64,000 nucleotides of DNA. Origin: an uncultured Bacilli bacterium. GTDB lineage: Bacteria > Bacillota_I > Bacilli_A > RF39 > UBA660. Below are positions 8,444 to 16,323 of this stretch, one piece after another (positions within the stretch are counted from its first letter, which is position 1; each line of letters starts with the position of its first letter). Where the stretch lies: the NCBI GenBank assembly GCA_944350495.1, contig CALVOZ010000002.1, forward strand, positions 158,193-222,192. Reading direction: 5' to 3'. The notes under the pieces were generated by a model. It ran no database searches. It was not told the origin of the DNA and saw nothing but the letters and a program-made list of their open reading frames with translations. Made by a program: the position numbers and the translations under genes.

Positions 8444-9058
8444 TTATAACGATTTGTCATAATATTCTTCTGGATTAACATTTATGTTATCAATTAATAA
8501 TTCAAAGTATAAATGATTGTTTAAATCACTATTAATATTAGATGTAGATGATACACCGATTACTGTTCCTTTAGTTACAATATCACCGGTCTTTACTTTT
8601 ATATCACTAATGCTTTGATATACACTAACAACTGATTCTGAATGTTTTATTTTTACAATATTTCCTAATAATGTATCTTCTTTTACTTCAATTACTTCAC
8701 CATCCAAAACAGCTATTGCCTCAAATGGTTCACCATCTAGGGAATAACTAATACCACTGCTTTGAATATAAGTATCCTCATAGTAAATTATTGAAGATGT
8801 CTGGTTTTCTTCATCACCTTGATAATCATAATAATTTTGAACAATTGCAACATTATCATTATTATATGGTCTACCAATTATAGTATCTTTTTCTTGGTTT
8901 ACTGGTAAAGTTATTTTACTTAAAACATCAATAATACCACTTGGTTGTTCTAATTTTACTGCCGGTTTATTACTTATTAAAACCAATGTTCCGATAAGTA
9001 ACAAAATAGCAATTGCATATAAAGCATAAACTACTTTTCTATTAAATACTTTTATCAT
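8444..9058 (-). CDS. spoIIQ: SpoIIQ-like protein with degenerate LytM domain
   Basis: 204 residues: a short cytoplasmic start, one membrane helix at about 11-28, a linker and an M23/LytM domain at about 95-200. The zinc-peptidase residues are lost: the HxGxD motif reads SSGIS (Ser100, Ser104) and HxH reads HLY (His182, Tyr184). It should therefore bind, not cut, as known for the B. subtilis protein. SpoIIQ is made in the forespore and pairs with SpoIIIAH across the intermembrane space during engulfment. Position directly after spoIID supports the name. GAGGTGAAT precedes the ATG. Confidence 0.8.
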   Translation of the reverse strand: MIKVFNRKVVYALYAIAILLLIGTLVLISNKPAVKLEQPSGIIDVLSKITLPVNQEKDTIIGRPYNNDNVAIVQNYYDYQGDEENQTSSIIYYEDTYIQSSGISYSLDGEPFEAIAVLDGEVIEVKEDTLLGNIVKIKHSESVVSVYQSISDIKVKTGDIVTKGTVIGVSSTSNINSDLNNHLYFELLIDNINVNPEEYYDKSL

Positions 9059-9093
9059 ATATTCACCTCTATTTAAATTGTGAACATATTTTA

Positions 9094-10020
9094 TTATTTT
9101 ATACTATTTTTTATTTTTTTTATTTCAACGTTTGTATAATAATGTTTTATTATTTCATCATATGTATAACCTGCTAAAGCCATTCCTTGAGCTCCATATT
9201 GGCTCATACCAACACCGTGTCCATATCCCTTAGTTGTTATATATACATAATTATCTATTAATTCAATTTCAAAGCAAGTTGATCTTAAATTAAATTTTTT
9301 TACTATTTCATCGCCAGTAAATTCTTTTTCATTTATAACTATTTTTTTTATTCTTCCACCTTTTGTTTTAGATGTTATTTTAACATTTAATTGATCACTT
9401 ACTTTTAAGTTTAATTGTTTTAAAAATTTATCTAACTGATATTTATTCTCTTCATTAAATACTGGTGAAATATTGTCCCATTTACTCTCGACACTTCTTA
9501 AATATGGTACTTTACTAACAAATATCTCTTCACTGTTTTCAGTATAGCCTGTACTTGTTGAAAAAAATAAAGTTTCAGCTATTTTTCCATCATATATAAC
9601 ATATTCATAAGCTGTTTCAGTGACTGCTTCTTTTATTTTACCTAAATATTGTTCATATTTACTACCCCATTTTTTCTTTAATGTATTAGAATCTAAATAT
9701 ACTTGATTTAAAACCGTATCTATTACATCGTAGTCTTTATTTTTATTTTTTACCATTTGATACATTACATAACTACGTGACGCTACGGCTTGGGCTTTTA
9801 AAGCTTCTAATTCAAAAGAAGCAGGCATTTCTCCTGCTACAACACCCATTACATATTCTTCTAAAGGAATGTTTTCTATTTTTTTAGAATCATTTCGATA
9901 TACTCGTACTTGTTCATTTCTTGTAAACATAAATTCTTCGGTACTATTAGTAAATAAGAATTGTATAGTTATATATGGTATTAATAATGTTATTAAAAAA
10001 AATAATAATATTTTTTTCAA
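9094..10020 (-). CDS. spoIID: stage II sporulation lytic transglycosylase SpoIID
   Basis: 308 residues with an N-terminal membrane helix and a SpoIID domain. The segment PLEEYVMGVVAGEMPASFEL holds the catalytic glutamate (Glu64). The C-terminal GYGHGVGMSQYGAQGMALAG motif is also complete. It degrades glycan strands during engulfment. I chose the TTG at 10020 because a perfect GGAGGT lies 7 nt upstream and the protein then starts LKKILLFF; the longer ATG frame runs through that ribosome site. It sits between DUF1146 and spoIIQ as in Bacillus (there with murAA in between). Confidence 0.93.
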   Translation of the reverse strand: MKKILLFFLITLLIPYITIQFLFTNSTEEFMFTRNEQVRVYRNDSKKIENIPLEEYVMGVVAGEMPASFELEALKAQAVASRSYVMYQMVKNKNKDYDVIDTVLNQVYLDSNTLKKKWGSKYEQYLGKIKEAVTETAYEYVIYDGKIAETLFFSTSTGYTENSEEIFVSKVPYLRSVESKWDNISPVFNEENKYQLDKFLKQLNLKVSDQLNVKITSKTKGGRIKKIVINEKEFTGDEIVKKFNLRSTCFEIELIDNYVYITTKGYGHGVGMSQYGAQGMALAGYTYDEIIKHYYTNVEIKKIKNSIK

Positions 10021-10052
10021 AGAAATACCTCCTTCGATAAAACATACTACTA

Positions 10053-10244
10053 TTAGATTGTACTTATAAAACAAAAATCATAAATAAAATTAGTGACCAA
10101 ATATGATAGAGCAAAACTTAACATTATATATAATACTTTAATTTGCATTATACGGCCTTTTTTAAAGGCATTTTCTATTCTAACACTTTCCATAGTCCAC
10201 ATTGCTAAAAGTGTTGTAATAACATATAAAACTAGTTTAATCAT
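10053..10244 (-). CDS. DUF1146 (YwzB-like) small membrane protein
   Basis: A 63-residue protein with two membrane helices and the family core WTMESVRIENAFKKGRIMQ followed by LLSxxLSYLV-type hydrophobic residues. In Bacillus, ywzB of this family lies just upstream of murAA-spoIID, so both sequence and position agree. Its start overlaps the end of rpiB by 8 bp, indicating translational coupling. Function unknown. Confidence 0.8.
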   Translation of the reverse strand: MIKLVLYVITTLLAMWTMESVRIENAFKKGRIMQIKVLYIMLSFALSYLVTNFIYDFCFISTI

Positions 10245-10674
10245 GGTAATTATCTATCATTTCTATTCGGCGGTTATATCTATCAATATTAGCGTACTCA
10301 CTAGTTAAAAATGTTTTAATGATTTCTTTTAATTGATTTATTTCTATTCTAGAACCAACAGCTATAACATTAGCATCATTATCTCTTCTAGTCATCATTG
10401 CTTCCCAGGAATCATTTACTTTAGCACATCTAACCCCTTTTACTTTATTACAAGCAATACTCATTCCTATCCCACTGTTACATATTAAGATACCATAGTC
10501 AACCTCTTTGCTAACTACAGCTTTACCCAATTTAAAAGCATATAATGGATAATCAACCATGTCAGTGGTATCCGTTCCATAATTAATTACATCATAACCT
10601 AAATTAGTTAAATAATTTGTCAATTCTTGTTTAATTTCAATTCCATGATGATCGGTTGCTATTCCTACTTTCAT
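10237..10674 (-). CDS. rpiB: ribose-5-phosphate isomerase B
   Basis: 145 residues of the RpiB/LacAB family, interconverting ribose 5-phosphate and ribulose 5-phosphate. Visible are the N-terminal IATDHHGIE phosphate motif, the catalytic cysteine in ICNSGIGMSIACNKV and the RRDNDANVIAVGSRI segment. The last motif normally reads xHNxANV; here the ring-opening histidine position is aspartate, an oddity worth checking. First gene of the rpiB-DUF1146-spoIID-spoIIQ-mbl run. Confidence 0.9.
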   Translation of the reverse strand: MKVGIATDHHGIEIKQELTNYLTNLGYDVINYGTDTTDMVDYPLYAFKLGKAVVSKEVDYGILICNSGIGMSIACNKVKGVRCAKVNDSWEAMMTRRDNDANVIAVGSRIEINQLKEIIKTFLTSEYANIDRYNRRIEMIDNYHD

Positions 10675-10702
10675 AAAATCCCTCCGTAATTATTATAGCA
10701 TG

Positions 10703-10732
10703 AAAAAAAGGTAAATAATATTACCTTTTTAT
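10703..10732 (-). terminator. terminator after the VWA-protein gene
   Basis: AAAAAGGTAA and its complement TATTACCTTTTT form a hairpin next to a T-run on the minus strand, immediately after the stop of the 932-residue gene and before rpiB. Confidence 0.8.
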
Positions 10733-13527
10733 TTAACGGTAGGAATATGTATTCCTAATGATATTTCTTCATCGTTATATTTAAATTCATAATCATAATC
10801 ATTAAACCAAGTAGTAACACTTAACGATTTATTCATTTTAAATCTAGTTCCTTCAATATATAAAGTTTTACCTGGATAATTGTTATCATAAATTTCTATT
10901 TTAAATTCATTTGGATCTTCATTATTTCTTAAAAGTCTAATGGCATTTACTGCATGTGATCCACCAACATTTAATACAATTGGAACTCCATTTTGTAATT
11001 GTGACTCTAAGTATTCATAACTATCATCTGGAGAGGTTGAAAAACTTAATGCTTTATCATCAGCTTGTAATACAAATAGACGATATATAGCATTCATTAA
11101 TTGTTGTTCTTCACCAGAAACATTATTTTTAAATTTATTAGAGCTTACATCTAATAAGGCTGACTCATATTTATTAAATTCTTCAGCATTATAGTCATTA
11201 GTACTAATAGTAATACCAATAGCTTCCATTGCTTTCTTATAATCATCATTGATCATATAAATTTTATTTTCAATTCTATTGCGATAATCTTCAGGAGCTT
11301 TTAAATAATATTTTAAGCCTTCGTTTTTAATTTGGTAATCGTATAAATTTGCATTGGTAGGTGTACTATATTCATTAAAGAAATATGTATTTTTTAAATT
11401 GTAACCAGCAGCTTTTTTATTAAACCAAAATCCATGTTTATATAAGCCTATCTCATTAATATCATTTAACTCAATTGGTAATTTATCAGTATAATATAAC
11501 ATAGCAAATGTTGCCATACCATAACAATGTCCTCCTTCACTATTATTTGTAGCAAAGTTATTAAATGAAAATCCATCTCTAGTAGTAATAAAACCACTAT
11601 CGGCAACAATTGTACTATCAACTTCTCCATCATTATCGGTATCAACTAAATTATAATTAATTTCAGCTCCCATAATTGAATATATTTCATCAAGAGCTGA
11701 AGAATTTGACGCATGATAATAGTCACAACCTGTTTCTTCAGCTATTTCGTCTAATTCGTTTGTATCTATATCGGTTCCTAAACCAATTACACAAATTCTT
11801 ACATTTTTTGATTTAGCTTCTTCAATAATTGGATCTTGATATTTTAATAAATTACCTTCGGTATTTTTACCATCTGTTAGCAAAACTATGTAATGATTAT
11901 TTTCATCGTTGGAAAATTCAGCTAGTCCTTTTTGTAAAGCTTCTATTATATCGGTTCCGTCAGCATCACTATTCCAATGACTCTCCATCTTCTTAACGGC
12001 TTCTTTTACTTCTTTTTTATCATCACTAAATTCTTTTAAGTTAACATAATTTCCTGAAAATTCAGCCACTCCGAATTTATAATTTCCTGTAAACATATCA
12101 ACTAATTCATTAGTTAATTGCAATCTTTTAAATTCAGTATCATTTCCAATTGCACCAACACTATCATTATAGCCAGCATCAATCATTTGTTGTTCACTAT
12201 ACATAGACACTGAATTATCAATAATAAACATTAATTGTGTATCAGCTGTTAATTTAACTTTCGTTTCATCAGCTAATATGTATTTAGAGAAATGTGTTAA
12301 AGTGGCAGTTATTGTATTTTTTTCTCTATCTATAATTGCATTAACTTTTTCTAATTTTTTTGTCTTTTCATCAAAATAATATAACGCAATATTATCATCT
12401 TTAACGTCGTATTTTGCTAATTCTTCATCAGAATATTGAATTACTAATTCTGCACTTGTAAGAGACCCATCAGTATGTAAATCGTAGACAACTGGATAAA
12501 CACCTTCAGTTTTTTCAAATGTTGTATTAATACTTGTATCAACAGTAGTTAAACTGATATTTCCCCTTCCGGTTGTCTTTAATGTTACATTATCATCTTT
12601 AACTTCGTAGGTTAATTCTCGATCAGAATCAATTATTCCATCATCTTTTGAATCTTTTTTTAAAGGATTAAGTTCAAGATCTATCTCAACGCCATCATAT
12701 AAAGAATCACCATCTGTATCTTTCTTTAGTGGGTCAGTTTTAGTAGTATTAACTTCAATAGAATCAATTAAACCATCATGATCTGTATCAGCTTCGTTTA
12801 TATCTGTACCTAACTTTTTCTCTTCTGCATCGGTCAAGCCATCTTGATCACTATCATAATTTTCGTCTTTTTCTATTTCGACAGGTATTATTCCATTAGT
12901 TAATTCCTCTTCAAAATTAGTATTTATAATTTCAATGTCTTTAGTGATTCTTTTACCACTTGGTGCCTCCGCTGTAATAGTATATTTTCCTTCTTGTTCA
13001 GGTAATATCCATTCAACTTTTGGACCAGAAACATTTACTTCTCCTCCATCAACACTAAATTTAATATTAGTTATTAATTCATCTTCTTTATCATAAGCCT
13101 CTACTTTAAGTTCTAACGAGCCGCCTTTTACATGTGTTGAGGCGTAATCGCCATAATTTTCAACCCACGATAATTTTGTAAAATCATAAAAATTTTGAAA
13201 GCAATACCAACCGGCAAGCGCTAAAACAATAATAACTGTTACAATAATTAATGGCAATTTATATTTAAATAAAAATGGTTTTACTTTGCTTGATATCTTA
13301 CTAAAAAATGCCATTAAATTATTGTTGTCATTAATAACTGATGTATTTACCGATTGAGTTGGCACATCATTCAAAATCATACCACAAGTACCGCAAAACT
13401 TACTGTCCAAAGATAATTTGGCACCACATCCTCCACAAAATTTAAATTGTTCTTCAACCTTTGCACCACATTTGCCACAATATGGGCTATTATTTGTAAT
13501 TTCTGCATTACATTTAGCACATTTCAT
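10729..13527 (-). CDS. zinc-ribbon, TSP3-repeat, VWA and papain-like membrane protein
   Basis: 932 residues with a clear modular order. Four CxxC knuckles (3-6, 17-20, 31-34, 45-48) make two cytoplasmic zinc ribbons, and one membrane helix spans about 91-110. An Ig-like beta domain (about 120-200) follows, then thrombospondin-3-like calcium repeats at 225-300 (DSDQDGLTDAEE, DTDHDGLID, DTDGDSLYDG) and a beta domain (about 340-420). A von Willebrand A domain at 430-620 has an intact MIDAS (DNSVS 437-441, TDG 551-553). The C-terminal domain has GGHCYGMA (Cys668), GSHAVNAI (His858) and YDNNYPG (Asp881/Asn882), the order expected for a papain-like cysteine peptidase. Residues 628-640 (DTDNDGEVD) form one more calcium loop. 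GGTGAGAAT precedes the start. It is monocistronic. The function is not known; surface adhesion or processing is inference. Confidence 0.75.
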   Translation of the reverse strand: MKCAKCNAEITNNSPYCGKCGAKVEEQFKFCGGCGAKLSLDSKFCGTCGMILNDVPTQSVNTSVINDNNNLMAFFSKISSKVKPFLFKYKLPLIIVTVIIVLALAGWYCFQNFYDFTKLSWVENYGDYASTHVKGGSLELKVEAYDKEDELITNIKFSVDGGEVNVSGPKVEWILPEQEGKYTITAEAPSGKRITKDIEIINTNFEEELTNGIIPVEIEKDENYDSDQDGLTDAEEKKLGTDINEADTDHDGLIDSIEVNTTKTDPLKKDTDGDSLYDGVEIDLELNPLKKDSKDDGIIDSDRELTYEVKDDNVTLKTTGRGNISLTTVDTSINTTFEKTEGVYPVVYDLHTDGSLTSAELVIQYSDEELAKYDVKDDNIALYYFDEKTKKLEKVNAIIDREKNTITATLTHFSKYILADETKVKLTADTQLMFIIDNSVSMYSEQQMIDAGYNDSVGAIGNDTEFKRLQLTNELVDMFTGNYKFGVAEFSGNYVNLKEFSDDKKEVKEAVKKMESHWNSDADGTDIIEALQKGLAEFSNDENNHYIVLLTDGKNTEGNLLKYQDPIIEEAKSKNVRICVIGLGTDIDTNELDEIAEETGCDYYHASNSSALDEIYSIMGAEINYNLVDTDNDGEVDSTIVADSGFITTRDGFSFNNFATNNSEGGHCYGMATFAMLYYTDKLPIELNDINEIGLYKHGFWFNKKAAGYNLKNTYFFNEYSTPTNANLYDYQIKNEGLKYYLKAPEDYRNRIENKIYMINDDYKKAMEAIGITISTNDYNAEEFNKYESALLDVSSNKFKNNVSGEEQQLMNAIYRLFVLQADDKALSFSTSPDDSYEYLESQLQNGVPIVLNVGGSHAVNAIRLLRNNEDPNEFKIEIYDNNYPGKTLYIEGTRFKMNKSLSVTTWFNDYDYEFKYNDEEISLGIHIPTVK

Positions 13528-13560
13528 ATTCTCACCTACTATAAAAATTATAACATAAAA

Positions 13561-13591
13561 AAAAGAAATAAACTTAATTATTTCTTTTTTT
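13561..13591 (-). terminator. terminator after the flippase gene
   Basis: AAAGAAATAA and TTATTTCTTT pair across a short loop, with a T-run on the minus strand. The stop codon of the flippase gene is inside the stem. Confidence 0.7.
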
Positions 13592-15268
13592 TCTCATTAT
13601 TATATTGCTAATAAAGTCGGTCCCAAATATATTATGGAAAAGTTTTATTTTAGCTGTTATTCCAAAATATATTATCATTCCAATAATCGCATAAAATGCA
13701 GTTATTGCTACAGATATCATTCTTGAATGACCACCAACTGGAATAAATATTCCAATTATTTTAATTACAATTGTCATCAATATAGCAGTCATAATTACAT
13801 ATATTGCACGTTTAATTGTTTCTTTATAATCAACTTTAAATTCTCTATTTAAATCAATTAAACTGATTACAATGCTTATCCCATAACCAATCATTGTTGC
13901 AACTAAATTACCATAATATATTGGTAATCCAATCTTATGAAATAAAACCATAAATGGAATATTCATGATAGCGTTAAATGCAAATCCTGTAATTAATGCT
14001 ATATACATATTTTTATATCTACTTAAGGACTGCATTGTTACAATTACATTGGTAAATATACTTCCAAATACCGCAACAAATATACTTACCATAAACACTT
14101 TAGGTCCATAAAACGATTTGCCATAAAATATTGTCCAAACTGGTTCAGCTAAAAGAGATAAACCAACTGCCATTGGTACTGTTATATATATTAATATCTG
14201 TAATGTTTTATTTATTTTATGTCTTATCTCATCTATATTACCAGCGATAAAATCACTTGTTAAACTTGGTAGTAAGCTTACAACAATACCATTAGCAATT
14301 GCCATAACAATAACATTAAGTTTAGTCCCTAATGTAGTTACAGCATTCATTATAAATGAAGCATCGTTTAAACTATATCCTCCCACATTTGTTAAAGTTT
14401 TAACAACCGTAAACATGTCAACTAATTGAAACGATGTTCCAATCAATTCCATAATAATTAATGGTATAGTATAAGTTATTATCTTTTTGATTAATTCTTT
14501 AGTTGTAATATTCTTTTCAACTTCTACTATTTCGTATTCTGTAACTTCCGGCACTTGTTTTTTCTTATATCGTAGATATATTAATGCTCCAATAGCACCT
14601 AATGTTGCACCAAATACCGCAACACCAACTGATATTCCCAATCTAGTTTTAAATATATTAACACATAAATATGATCCCACTAATATAACAATAACACGGA
14701 TAAATTGTTCAATTACTTGAGATACTGAAGATGCTTGAATATACTTCATTCCTTGTAAATATCCCCTAATCATGCTAATTAATGTTACAAATAAAATAGC
14801 AGTTGCTGAGATTCTAATAACAAAAGCAATTTCTTCAATTAAATATCTACCATATAAAATATTTCCTTCAGCTTGAATAACATTGGAAAGTGCTATAGAC
14901 ATATTACTATAATCATTAAAATTAATAATATACTTAGCTAAAAATGGTGCAAATACAAGTAATAAGATAGTTGTGATAATCGATGTTGTTATCATGACTT
15001 TCCCCGCTAAACAATAGGTTCTTCTCTTTGTATATTCATATCCTAAAGTATGATATTCACTAACCATCTTTGAAATAGCTAAAGGTAAGCCAACTGTCGA
15101 TAAATTAAGAAATATTGCATAAATATTGTACGCCGCACCATAGATAACACTACCATTAGAACCAACAATAGAATAAAAAGGAATTACATAGATAACTCCA
15201 AGAATTTTTGTTAAAACAATACATAGTGTTGCAATAAAGGCGCCTCTTAAAAAGGTATCTTTCTTCAT
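13574..15268 (-). CDS. MurJ-like lipid II flippase (YtgP/SpoVB family)
   Basis: 564 residues with about fourteen membrane helices. The N-terminus FLRGAFIATLCIVLTKILGVIYVIPFYSIVG is the signature of the YtgP/SpoVB branch of the MOP flippases. B. subtilis YtgP (also called MurJ) moves lipid II outward; SpoVB is the sporulation paralogue. The gene stands alone, between the VWA protein and a divergent FemAB-like gene, so context cannot separate the two. GGGTGAG precedes the ATG. The family is sure, the precise paralogue is not. Confidence 0.85.
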   Translation of the reverse strand: MKKDTFLRGAFIATLCIVLTKILGVIYVIPFYSIVGSNGSVIYGAAYNIYAIFLNLSTVGLPLAISKMVSEYHTLGYEYTKRRTYCLAGKVMITTSIITTILLLVFAPFLAKYIINFNDYSNMSIALSNVIQAEGNILYGRYLIEEIAFVIRISATAILFVTLISMIRGYLQGMKYIQASSVSQVIEQFIRVIVILVGSYLCVNIFKTRLGISVGVAVFGATLGAIGALIYLRYKKKQVPEVTEYEIVEVEKNITTKELIKKIITYTIPLIIMELIGTSFQLVDMFTVVKTLTNVGGYSLNDASFIMNAVTTLGTKLNVIVMAIANGIVVSLLPSLTSDFIAGNIDEIRHKINKTLQILIYITVPMAVGLSLLAEPVWTIFYGKSFYGPKVFMVSIFVAVFGSIFTNVIVTMQSLSRYKNMYIALITGFAFNAIMNIPFMVLFHKIGLPIYYGNLVATMIGYGISIVISLIDLNREFKVDYKETIKRAIYVIMTAILMTIVIKIIGIFIPVGGHSRMISVAITAFYAIIGMIIYFGITAKIKLFHNIFGTDFISNIIMRKKRNN

Positions 15269-15331
15269 TGACTCACCCTTTCTTTCTTATAAATTATACT
15301 ATTAATATTAAAATAAAACAAGTTAAGAATC

Positions 15332-15360
15332 TTTAATCAAATATTAATTTATTGTATAAT
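15332..15360 (+). promoter_or_regulatory. candidate promoter of the FemAB-like gene
   Basis: A -10 TATAAT at 15355-15360 and a weak -35 TTTAAT at 15332-15337, 17 bp apart, with the ATG 21 bp further on. Confidence 0.5.
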
Positions 15361-15380
15361 ATCTATAGGGAGTTGGGGTT

Positions 15381-16310
15381 ATGGAGTATAAATTTATTAG
15401 TGATTTAACAATGTTACAATATGAAGAAATTACAAAAGAAATCAATTATAACCATTTTAAAAATGACTTTAAATGGAATAAATATCAAAATGATAAAAAT
15501 ATAAAGTATGTAGCTTTAAAAAGAAAAAGAACATATTTAACGTGCGCTAAAATAATTATTAAAAATAAAGTTTTTTATATAACCAATATAACTATTTTAA
15601 AAGATGAAAAAGAAACCTTAAAATTATTTTTAAAATACATAAAATTATTAGCTAAAAGCTTAAAAATATATCAAATTAATATTTTAGATATAAATAATTG
15701 TTCTAAACAACTAGGAAAAATTGTAAATAAAGAAAAATACTCTTTAATTGATATAACAAATAAAGAGAAAATATTAAAAAATTTTAGTATTAATGAAAAT
15801 AAATTACTTTCTTTTAACACTAAAACTACTAATAATGAAATTAAAAAATTAAATAATACTATCAATAATTGGAATATTAATCTTGGTTATAATATTAATA
15901 AATTAATAAAATATTATAAAAATAGTTGTATAATAAAATTGGTTTATATAGACTTAGTTTACTACTTAGAATTATATCAAAATAATTCAAAACTTAATTA
16001 TGAAACTATCTTAGAACTTATTGATGAATATGGAGAAGAAATGGTAGTTGGATTTTCTATTACCTTATTACCAACAAATAAAAATAGTGCTTACTGTATA
16101 GCACTTCATACTATAGATTCATTTAATGAACTTAATATTAAGGAAAATTTAATTTTAAACACTATCTTAACTATCAATAAGAAAAAATATAGTAATATTT
16201 TTTTCAATCAATATATTAAAAGCGCTAAAACAATGTATGAATATAACTATAAAATAGTAACTAATAAATTTAAAAATTTTATTAATAAACTAAAAAAAGA
16301 AGATAATTAA
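15381..16310 (+). CDS. possible FemAB-like acyltransferase, highly AT-rich
   Basis: A 309-residue soluble protein, very rich in Asn, Lys and Ile (AAT, AAA and ATT codons dominate more than in neighbouring genes). The N-terminal part (HFKNDFKWNKYQ, then KYVALKRK, and an ITILK strand followed by a long helix) and a later VVGFSITLL strand suggest the two GNAT-like halves of FemAB/FemX proteins, which add amino acids to lipid II. No diagnostic catalytic motif is visible, so this is weak. It is divergent from the lipid II flippase and its stop overlaps the ftsH stop. GGGAG lies before the ATG. If not FemAB-like, I do not recognise it. Confidence 0.4.
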   Translation: MEYKFISDLTMLQYEEITKEINYNHFKNDFKWNKYQNDKNIKYVALKRKRTYLTCAKIIIKNKVFYITNITILKDEKETLKLFLKYIKLLAKSLKIYQINILDINNCSKQLGKIVNKEKYSLIDITNKEKILKNFSINENKLLSFNTKTTNNEIKKLNNTINNWNINLGYNINKLIKYYKNSCIIKLVYIDLVYYLELYQNNSKLNYETILELIDEYGEEMVVGFSITLLPTNKNSAYCIALHTIDSFNELNIKENLILNTILTINKKKYSNIFFNQYIKSAKTMYEYNYKIVTNKFKNFINKLKKEDN

Positions 16311-16323
16311 TTATCTTCTTTTT
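16293..16323. terminator. palindromic bidirectional terminator over two stop codons
   Basis: AAAGAAGATAA and TTATCTTCTTT form a nearly perfect palindrome around the 4 bp overlap of the convergent stops (16307-16310, TTAA). Flanking A- and T-runs make it a terminator in both directions. Because of the symmetry both proteins end in -EDN. Confidence 0.85.
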
